A DNA stretch of 12,157 bases from NCBI GenBank assembly GCA_003021325.1, contig PXQM01000106.1, positions 1 to 12,157 on the forward strand, read 5' to 3'. This stretch comes from Halobacteriales archaeon QH_10_70_21. Lineage in GTDB: Archaea > Halobacteriota > Halobacteria > Halobacteriales > Haloarculaceae. The notes below the pieces were generated by a model. It saw only the letters and a list, made by a program, of their open reading frames with translations, did no database searches and had not been told where the DNA came from. A program made the position numbers and the translations under genes. This document shows positions 1 through 5,667 of the stretch, one piece after another (the stretch's first letter is position 1; each line of letters starts with the position of its first letter).

Positions 1-25
1 GGAGCTGCAGGGCAAAGGCTTGTGA
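1..25 (+). CDS. possible 3' end of an upstream gene
   Basis: One frame entering the window reads ELQGKGL and then a TGA at 23-25. If real, this is the last seven residues of a gene that lies before the window. Seven residues are too few to name a family, and any frame would end by chance in about this distance, so this is only a suggestion. The bases after it lose coding character, which fits a gene end here. Confidence 0.2.
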
Positions 26-173
26 GACCCAGTCTATACGCGTCGGGATTCCTCGCTCGGTTCGCTCGCTCCGGGACCCGCGCCTCGCAGAAACGCGGGG
101 AGAAAGCCGCACGGCGGCTCACTTCGCCCGCCGCCAGGGTCGTTCGACCGGCGCCACGCGCCGTTCGTGACGA

Positions 174-196
174 CCAGAGAGCGCCGCGCTCTCTGG
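174..196. repeat. perfect 23-base palindrome upstream of rtcB
   Basis: Arms CCAGAGAGCG and CGCTCTCTGG are separated by CCG, so all 11 base pairs around the central C at 185 match. As RNA it would give a 10-bp hairpin with a 3-base loop. It lies 136-158 bases before the rtcB start. No T-run follows on the plus strand, so a simple terminator is not supported. It could be a protein-binding site or the terminator hairpin of the gene upstream of the window; the role is not known. Confidence 0.5.
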
Positions 197-299
197 ACCC
201 GGACCGCCCGGCGCGCTCCCCGCGCCTCATGGATGCCTTTTCCGATGCATCTGACTCGAACCCGATTGGTAGTCGTTTCTGCTTCTCTTCGGGTCGTAA

Positions 300-305
300 C
301 TTATT
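300..305 (+). promoter_or_regulatory. putative TATA box for rtcB
   Basis: CTTATT lies 27-32 bases before the ATG at 332, in a locally AT-rich stretch of otherwise GC-rich DNA. This spacing puts transcription start at or next to the start codon, the usual leaderless arrangement in haloarchaea. No Shine-Dalgarno sequence is seen before the ATG, which agrees. The box is not a perfect match to the haloarchaeal consensus. Confidence 0.4.
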
Positions 306-331
306 GGGCCGGTCGCACGAAACCGTCGTGT

Positions 332-3208
332 ATGACCACGTTCGAGGCGGGCGACATCACGCTGCACAAGGTCCGCGACTACGTCTGGGAGATGCCGCCC
401 GAGGACGGGATGCGCGTCCCGGCGCGGGTGTTCGCCAGCGAGGCGCTGCTCGAGGAGATCGCCGACGACAGGACCCTCCAGCAACTCCGGAACACGACCC
501 ACCTCCCCGGAGTCGAGAAGTACGCCATCTGTATGCCGGACGGTCACCAGGGCTACGGCTTCCCGGTCGGCGGCGTCGCGGGCATCGACGCCGAGAACGG
601 CTGTATTTCGCCCGGAGCGGTGGGCTATGACATCAACTGCCTCACGGGAGATACCGACGTTCGACTCTCCTTTGGCCGGAAGCTGCCGATAGCCGACCTT
701 CGAGAACGGTTCGAGGACGAAGCGGCGCTGGTAGCCGGGGACGAACTTACCGAGTCCGACCTGCGGCTCTTCACCGAATCCGGAGAACGCCAGGTTTTCG
801 AGATGCGTACCCAGACCGGCAGAACGGTCCGCGCAACCGGTGATCACCCGTTTCTGACACCGGAGGGTATGGTCGAACTCGGCGAACTCGACGAGGGTGA
901 TACCGTCTTCGTCCATCCGTTCGAGGGAATCCAGCACGAGGACCCCGACGAGTTCACCGTCCTCACCGAACAGGACGTCGCGGACGAAGATCCGCAGTTG
1001 GTCGCGTTCCTGAAGCGGAACGACCTGCTCCCGCTGAAATCGACTGACGAAGCGTTCAACAGGCTCCTCAAGCTGGCGGGATTCCACGTGGGCGACGGCG
1101 CGTTCCGCGGGCCGCAGAGCCGGTTCTACGCGGACCCCGAGGACCTCGAAGCCATCCGCGAGGATATCGCTGCACTCGGATTCACCCCGTCGAGAGTTTA
1201 CTCCCGTGAGCGAGACCACGAGATAGACGGGGACGAACCCACGCGAACCGAGTACGGCGTCAAGGTCGGTGCGCACGGCTTCAAACAGCTGCTTCGTCAT
1301 ATGGGAGTCCCCGACGGCAGCGAGGTCAGGTCGTCGTTCACCCTCCCGGACTGGTTCGACCGGCTGACTGACTGGCAGCAGGCCCTGTATCTCTCCGCGT
1401 TCTTCGGCGCGGAGATGAGCACACCATCGACAGCGTCGAATACGAACTTCTACGGCCCGAGGGTCTCGCAGAACCGTCGAGCCGGGGTGGCTGATTTCGG
1501 AGCGCAGTTCCTCCGGGAGATTGCGACGGCGCTCGATTCGATGGGTATCGAGACGAACGATATCGAGCGCTTCGAGGCCGGAACGGACGACACAGAGCGG
1601 CTACGACTCGGCATCGAGAGCGACCCGGCGAACTTGATTCGGTTCTTCTCCAAGTTCGGATACACGTACAACAGGGAGAAACAGCGAAAAGCCGCTCTCG
1701 CCGTTCAGTATCTCCGCAGGAAGGAGCACGTCATCGAACGGCGAGCGGAGGTCGCCTCCGAGGTTCGAACGCTCGCCGACGGCGGACCCCCGGTTTCGGA
1801 ACCCAAAGAGGGATACGACGCCAACGGACGCTTCGTCGAACGCAGTGCCCGGAGCGGCCGGTCGGACCGACCACGGCTACCCGCCGACTTCCCGGCGTTC
1901 GAGGAGTTCTGCGAAGCCACGGAGGTTCACGAGAACCTGACGATTCCGGTCACCATCGAGTCCATCGAGTCGGCGGGCACCGAGCCCGTCTACGATGTCG
2001 GGGTCGAACATGACGCCCACAACTTCGTCGCAAACGGGCTCGTCGTCTCGAACTGCGGCGTCAGAATGGTTAAAACGAACCTCGCCTACGACGACGTCCG
2101 TGGCAGGGAGGCTGACCTCGTCGATGCGCTGTTCGACGCCATTCCGTCGGGGCTGGGCGGCGGCGGCATCGCCGACGGCAGCGGCGACACCGTCGAGGCG
2201 GCCCTGGAGCGCGGCGTCGACTGGTGTCTCGAGGCCGGCTACGCCGTCGAGTCCGATCTCGAGCACTGCGAGGACGAGGGGATGCGGCCCGACGCCGACG
2301 CCTCGGCCGTCTCGAAGAAGGCCAAGGACCGCGGCCGAAATCAGATGGGGTCGCTGGGGTCGGGCAACCACTTCCTGGAGGTCCAGCGCGTCACCGACGT
2401 CTTCGATTCGGCCATCGGCGAGGCATACGGCCTCGAGGAGGACCAGGTCGTCGTCCTCATCCACTGCGGGTCGCGGGGGTTGGGCCACCAGGTCTGCAAC
2501 GACTACCTCCGCGACATCGAGGAGGCCCACAGCGGGCTCCTCTCGCAGCTGCCCGACAAGGAGCTCGCGGCGGCGCCGGCGGGGTCGCAGCTGGCCGAGG
2601 ATTACTACGACGCGATGTGTGCGGCCATCAACTTCGCGTGGGTGAACCGCCAGCTCATCACCCATCGCACGAGGGAGGTGTTCGCCGACGTGTTCGGGAC
2701 GCCGTGGGAGGACCTCGGGATGGAGCTGCTCTACGACGTCTCCCACAACATCGCGAAGAAGGAGGTCCACGAGGTCGACGGCGGGCAGACGGAACTGTTC
2801 GTCCACCGGAAGGGGGCGACGCGGGCGTTCCCGGCCGGCCACCCCGAGGTGCCGGCGGCCTACCGCGACGTCGGCCAGCCGGTCATCATCCCGGGGAGCA
2901 TGGGCGCCGGCTCCTACGTGCTCTGCGGCGGCAGCGAGTCGATGGGCATCTCGTTCGGGTCCACGGCCCACGGGGCCGGCCGGCTGATGTCCCGCACGCA
3001 GGCGAAAAACGAGTTCTGGGGCGGCGACGTCCAGGACGAGCTCCGTGACGGCAACCGGATACACGTCAAGGCCAACAGCGGCGCCACCATCGCCGAGGAG
3101 GCCCCCGGCGTCTACAAGGACGTCGACGAGGTGGTCCGTGTCAGCGACGAGCTGGGCATCGGCGACAAGGTCGCCCGCGTCTACCCGGTCTGCAACATCA
3201 AGGGCTGA
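332..3208 (+). CDS. rtcB: RtcB RNA 3'-phosphate ligase, intein-containing precursor
   Basis: RtcB uses GTP and Mn2+ to join RNA ends with a 2',3'-cyclic or 3' phosphate to 5'-OH ends; in archaea it seals tRNA exon halves after intron removal. The precursor is 958 residues. The N-extein is 1-102 (ending GAVGYDIN), the intein 103-574, and the C-extein 575-958 (starting CGVRM). The spliced enzyme would have 486 residues, close to the 481 of Pyrococcus horikoshii RtcB. All expected active-site positions are present: Asp100 and the Cys at 575 (GYDIN/C), and His in GSGNHF, LIHCGSRG, DVSHN and STAHGAGR (the guanylylated His). I chose ATG 332 because MTTFEAGDITLHKV is a normal RtcB start; the frame is open back to 167, but that part is Arg-rich and unlike RtcB. 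The next gene follows after 4 bases. Identity is near certain; the splice sites are inferred from motifs. Confidence 0.95.
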   Translation: MTTFEAGDITLHKVRDYVWEMPPEDGMRVPARVFASEALLEEIADDRTLQQLRNTTHLPGVEKYAICMPDGHQGYGFPVGGVAGIDAENGCISPGAVGYDINCLTGDTDVRLSFGRKLPIADLRERFEDEAALVAGDELTESDLRLFTESGERQVFEMRTQTGRTVRATGDHPFLTPEGMVELGELDEGDTVFVHPFEGIQHEDPDEFTVLTEQDVADEDPQLVAFLKRNDLLPLKSTDEAFNRLLKLAGFHVGDGAFRGPQSRFYADPEDLEAIREDIAALGFTPSRVYSRERDHEIDGDEPTRTEYGVKVGAHGFKQLLRHMGVPDGSEVRSSFTLPDWFDRLTDWQQALYLSAFFGAEMSTPSTASNTNFYGPRVSQNRRAGVADFGAQFLREIATALDSMGIETNDIERFEAGTDDTERLRLGIESDPANLIRFFSKFGYTYNREKQRKAALAVQYLRRKEHVIERRAEVASEVRTLADGGPPVSEPKEGYDANGRFVERSARSGRSDRPRLPADFPAFEEFCEATEVHENLTIPVTIESIESAGTEPVYDVGVEHDAHNFVANGLVVSNCGVRMVKTNLAYDDVRGREADLVDALFDAIPSGLGGGGIADGSGDTVEAALERGVDWCLEAGYAVESDLEHCEDEGMRPDADASAVSKKAKDRGRNQMGSLGSGNHFLEVQRVTDVFDSAIGEAYGLEEDQVVVLIHCGSRGLGHQVCNDYLRDIEEAHSGLLSQLPDKELAAAPAGSQLAEDYYDAMCAAINFAWVNRQLITHRTREVFADVFGTPWEDLGMELLYDVSHNIAKKEVHEVDGGQTELFVHRKGATRAFPAGHPEVPAAYRDVGQPVIIPGSMGAGSYVLCGGSESMGISFGSTAHGAGRLMSRTQAKNEFWGGDVQDELRDGNRIHVKANSGATIAEEAPGVYKDVDEVVRVSDELGIGDKVARVYPVCNIKG
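638..2053 (+). mobile_element. RtcB intein with LAGLIDADG-type homing endonuclease
   Basis: This in-frame insert of 472 codons begins at a Cys (CLTGDTDV, block A) and ends GLVVSN before the next Cys. Intein numbering: block B TGDHPF with Thr67 and His70; two dodecapeptide motifs, KLAGFHVGDGAF (about 145-156, Asp153) and LYLSAFFGAEMS (about 250-261, Glu259), each keeping an acidic residue where LAGLIDADG nucleases bind metal; block F VYDVGVEHDAHNF (451-463); block G ending Ser471-Asn472. Cys1, Asn472 and the +1 Cys needed for splicing are all there, so it is probably able to splice. The penultimate residue is Ser, where most inteins have His. Base content drops inside it: 52% GC at 1621-1680 against 80% at 2161-2220 in the extein, by hand count, which fits separate acquisition. 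The same site is occupied in P. horikoshii RtcB. Confidence 0.93.
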
Positions 3209-3212
3209 GCCG

Positions 3213-4382
3213 ATGGGGGGGTTCCAGGTGCCGCTCGGCGAGGGGGCGGTCGACGTGGCGCTGCCCGACTGCGATGTGACGGTCGCCGAGCCGCCCGGCG
3301 GCGAGGCCGTCGACGTCCGGGCGGCGGCCGAGGCGGCGGTCGCAGACCCGGTCGGTCCGGCCGTCACCGACCTCGTGTCGCCCGACGATACGGTCGCCAT
3401 CGTCGTCACCGACCTCACCCGGGCGACGCCGGACGACGTGCTGGTCGACGTCCTGCTGTCGGAGCTGCAGCGCGCCGGCGTCTACCGCGAACAGGTGACC
3501 GTCGTCGTCGGCCTGGGGCTCCACCGGCCGATGACGGACGAGGAGCTGGAGGCGATGCTCGGCGAGCACGCGGACCTCGCTGTCAACCACGACCCCGAGG
3601 ACTCGGGCGGCGGCAAGACGGTCGCCATCGGCGCCGGCGGCGACCCGCTCATCCGGTACACGCACGGCCCGGAGATGCTCGGGAACGACGGCGTCCGGCT
3701 CGGCCGGGTCGAGAGCAACCCCTTCCGCGAAGCCGTCGACGAGGCCGGCGACCGCTGTGGGCTGGAGTTCTGTCTCAACGTCACCAGGGGCCCGACCGGG
3801 ACCCGGACGGGCGAAGCGAGCGACGCGGGGTCGGACGAGGGCGGAGGGTCGGCGGGCGTTCTCGACGTCGCCGCCGGCGATCCGCGAGGAGTGGTCCGCC
3901 GGCTCGCCGACAGCGCCAGGGACGCGCTCTCCGTCGAGGTGGCGGGGGAGTTCGACGCTGTCGTCGCCGGCGTCGGCGCCCCGAAGGACGCGAACCTCTA
4001 TCAGGCGACCCGGGCGGCGACGTACGTGGTCCTGGGGGCGAACAACCCGCTCCGGGACGGCGGGCGGGTCGTTGTCCCCGCGAGGCTCGCGGAGGGCGCC
4101 GGCGAGGGATCCGGCGAGCGGCGCTTCTACGAGCGGCTCTCCGGCGCCGACGACGCGGCCTCGCTGTACGAGACGATGCGGAACGGCTACGAGCCTGGCG
4201 CGCAGCGAGCGTTCGTCGTCGCGCGAGCGCTCCGCGACCACGACGTCTACGTGACCAACAGCGAGGCGCCGGAGGTGGTCGAGGAGTGTCTGATGACCGC
4301 CCGGGAGACGGTCGCGGACGCGGTCGAACCGGGCAGCGACGTGCTCGTGGTTCCCGACGCCCTCGACACCCTGCTGGTCTGA
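3213..4382 (+). CDS. larA: LarA-family (DUF2088) nickel-pincer racemase homologue, apparently lacking an internal segment
   Basis: The 389-residue product belongs to the lactate racemase LarA family, which uses a nickel-pincer nucleotide cofactor to racemise or epimerise 2-hydroxy acids in the cytoplasm. Motifs in order: DLTRATP (67-73, the D-x-T-R-P-like motif), GLHRPMT (102-108, catalytic His104), VNHD (124-127), SGGGKTV (131-137, Lys135 matching the cofactor-linked Lys184 of Lactobacillus LarA), YTHG (His151 matching Ni ligand His200) and DANLYQA (259-265). Between NHDPED and SGGGK, where relatives carry about 38-40 residues including catalytic His174, nothing is left (junction at base 3603). 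The length, 389 against 424 in L. plantarum, agrees. A Gly/Asp-rich stretch at 192-216 looks like a lineage-specific loop. The gene follows rtcB by 4 bases, so it is probably co-transcribed. The LarB, LarC and LarE cofactor makers are not in the window. The true substrate is unknown. Confidence 0.8.
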   Translation: MGGFQVPLGEGAVDVALPDCDVTVAEPPGGEAVDVRAAAEAAVADPVGPAVTDLVSPDDTVAIVVTDLTRATPDDVLVDVLLSELQRAGVYREQVTVVVGLGLHRPMTDEELEAMLGEHADLAVNHDPEDSGGGKTVAIGAGGDPLIRYTHGPEMLGNDGVRLGRVESNPFREAVDEAGDRCGLEFCLNVTRGPTGTRTGEASDAGSDEGGGSAGVLDVAAGDPRGVVRRLADSARDALSVEVAGEFDAVVAGVGAPKDANLYQATRAATYVVLGANNPLRDGGRVVVPARLAEGAGEGSGERRFYERLSGADDAASLYETMRNGYEPGAQRAFVVARALRDHDVYVTNSEAPEVVEECLMTARETVADAVEPGSDVLVVPDALDTLLV

Positions 4383-4383
4383 C

Positions 4384-5457
4384 TCAGTCCGAACTCGAGT
4401 TGACCGTCGAGGTGTTGGCCTCGAGCCGGTCGTCGATTTCATCCTTCAGCTCCTCCCGGCGGTGCTTGTCGGCGACCCGGCCGTGGACGAGTTCGAGGAG
4501 GTCGTACTCCGAGAGCACGCTCCGGGCCGTCTCCCGGTCGAGCTCGAGGCGCTTCTGGACGTCGTACAGCGTCGAGGCATCGTCGACCGCCTCACAGAGG
4601 TCGGCAGCCGTCACGCCTTCGGGGAGCGAGGCGTCGACCTCGGGGAGCTCCGGGGAGGTGTCCGAGCCCTGACCGGCCGGATTCCGGGGCGCGGCCTCGT
4701 CCTCCCTCTCCCCCGCCGGCTCGGCGTCGGCACCGACGGGCGGGCTACCGGCTCCGTCGTCCGGTTCCGCTTCGGTGACGCCCTGCTCCGCCGCGCTCCC
4801 GACGTCGTCCGGGCTTGACCCCTCGGCGGCGGTCTCGTCGGGGTTCCCGCCGTTGGACCCACCGTTCGTGACGTGTATTCCCTCGTCCATCATCCACCGG
4901 CGGACGGTCTGGGCGCTCACGTCGACGTCGAGGGCTTCGCGCATCGCCTCGAAGGAGTCGTGCCGCTCGTAGACCTGCCGGAGACGGTCGGCGTCCCGTT
5001 CCGGACCGCCGGAGTCGTGGGCCTTCGAGCGATGGATGCGCATCCCGTGCTCGGTGTCGAAGGTAGACGAACACCCCTCGTGGGTGCACTCGACGTCGTC
5101 GTCATCCGTCGACTCCTCGACCGGTTCGGTTTCGTTCGTTGCGGCGCCCGTACCGGCCGAGCGGCTCCCAGTCGACTCCTCGTCTGCTCCATCTGCCTGC
5201 GACGTCTCTTCTGTGGTCTCGGTCCCGCCACCCCCCTCGCCCGGTGCGGGGTCGTCCGTCTCGGGAGTGGTTTCGAGCGCCTGCTCCGTTCGTCCGACAT
5301 CCACGTTCCTGTCGGGCGGGAGCCTGACCCGAACGTTCGCGATGAGGCTCCCGTCGTCGGTGAACGACTCGGGGTTTGCTTCGACGACGTCGGCGTCGGC
5401 TCCGTCGATTCGATCGACGAGGTCCGCGAGGTTCCGGAGCGCATCCCCAAGTTCCAT
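4384..5457 (-). CDS. C2H2 zinc-finger and helix-turn-helix DNA-binding protein
   Basis: I recognise domains here but not a named family. The 357-residue acidic protein has a short N-terminal domain (1-50, ending NVRVRLPPDR), a disordered acidic stretch (51-122), one zinc finger with Cys124, Cys129, His142 and His147 (C-x4-C-x12-H-x4-H), a helix-turn-helix-like segment (about 155-195, SAQTVRRWMMDEGIHV), a second disordered acidic linker (200-277), and a C-terminal HTH-like region (282-325, LYDVQKRLELDRETARSVL). The layout suggests a transcription regulator or other chromosomal DNA-binding protein. The start ATG is preceded by a TTTTGA box at the leaderless distance and an imperfect palindrome. 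Its stop lies one base from the larA stop (convergent). It follows lhr in the same direction after 60 bases, but probably has its own promoter. Targets are unknown. Confidence 0.8.
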   Translation of the reverse strand: MELGDALRNLADLVDRIDGADADVVEANPESFTDDGSLIANVRVRLPPDRNVDVGRTEQALETTPETDDPAPGEGGGGTETTEETSQADGADEESTGSRSAGTGAATNETEPVEESTDDDDVECTHEGCSSTFDTEHGMRIHRSKAHDSGGPERDADRLRQVYERHDSFEAMREALDVDVSAQTVRRWMMDEGIHVTNGGSNGGNPDETAAEGSSPDDVGSAAEQGVTEAEPDDGAGSPPVGADAEPAGEREDEAAPRNPAGQGSDTSPELPEVDASLPEGVTAADLCEAVDDASTLYDVQKRLELDRETARSVLSEYDLLELVHGRVADKHRREELKDEIDDRLEANTSTVNSSSD

Positions 5458-5462
5458 CTTCG

Positions 5463-5479
5463 TACGGAGTAACCCCGTA
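5463..5479. promoter_or_regulatory. imperfect 17-base palindrome before the zinc-finger gene, possible autoregulatory operator
   Basis: On the minus strand it reads TACGGGGTTACTCCGTA: seven of eight pairs match around a central T, with one G/T mismatch. It sits between the proposed TATA box and the ATG, five bases from the start codon, where a bound protein would block transcription. The gene encodes a DNA-binding protein, so self-control is a reasonable guess only. Confidence 0.35.
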
Positions 5480-5484
5480 GGCGG

Positions 5485-5490
5485 TCAAAA
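5485..5490 (-). promoter_or_regulatory. putative TATA box for the zinc-finger gene
   Basis: On the minus strand TTTTGA lies 28-33 bases before the ATG at 5457, in the only AT-rich patch of the 60-base gap after lhr. That spacing fits a leaderless transcript. It suggests the gene is not only read through from lhr. Confidence 0.35.
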
Positions 5491-5517
5491 CGTTGTCGAC
5501 TGTTCCCACGACACGAA

Positions 5518-5667
5518 TCAGTCGCCGTCGGCCGTGACGCTCTCGCCGTCGTCGCCGATCTGCTCCATCACACGGTCGTGGAACTCCTGGAGGACGGCGG
5601 ACTCGTCCTCGGCGAGCACGACGTCGCTCGCCATCAGCGTCGCCAGGCCGAACGCGCGCGGCGTCGG
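5518..5667 (-). pseudogene. lhr: out-of-frame C-terminal tail of the Lhr helicase
   Basis: This segment, in a different minus-strand frame from the helicase, encodes 49 residues starting PTPRAFGLATLMASDVV and ending in an acidic tail, then a TGA. It matches the usual end of haloarchaeal Lhr proteins in style, whereas the upstream frame ends in the Arg-rich run TRRRARSAWRR. Adding one C to the CCC run (minus strand, 5668-5666) would restore ...VETPTPRAFG.... The segment has no start codon of its own, so it is a displaced end of lhr, not a gene. Confidence 0.75.

Larger units (their letters stand above)
26..331. other. non-coding stretch upstream of rtcB
   Basis: No convincing gene is seen here. 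The open frames that cross it translate to Arg/Pro/Ser-rich sequence, unlike the acidic proteins of the other genes. It holds a low-complexity run built from TCGCTC/TTCGCTCG units (about 53-71), a CCCGCG/CGCGGG hairpin (77-82 with 94-99), a perfect 23-base palindrome (174-196), and an AT-richer segment (about 240-310) that contains the likely rtcB promoter. Confidence 0.6.

Noticed and set aside
77..99. CCCGCG/CGCGGG hairpin as a terminator
   Set aside because: Only six pairs with an 11-base loop in very GC-rich DNA and no T-run after it; easily chance.
167..331. Upstream extension of RtcB by 55 codons
   Set aside because: The extra residues are Arg-rich and unlike any RtcB N-terminus, and the TATA box would lie inside the coding region. 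ATG 332 gives the standard start.
1877..3418. Minus-strand open frame of 513 codons opposite rtcB and larA
   Set aside because: It is the antisense shadow of high-GC codons. The plus strand carries all conserved RtcB motifs.
3198..4442. Minus-strand open frame opposite larA
   Set aside because: Arg/Asp/Val-rich shadow with no recognisable domain; larA motifs are on the plus strand.
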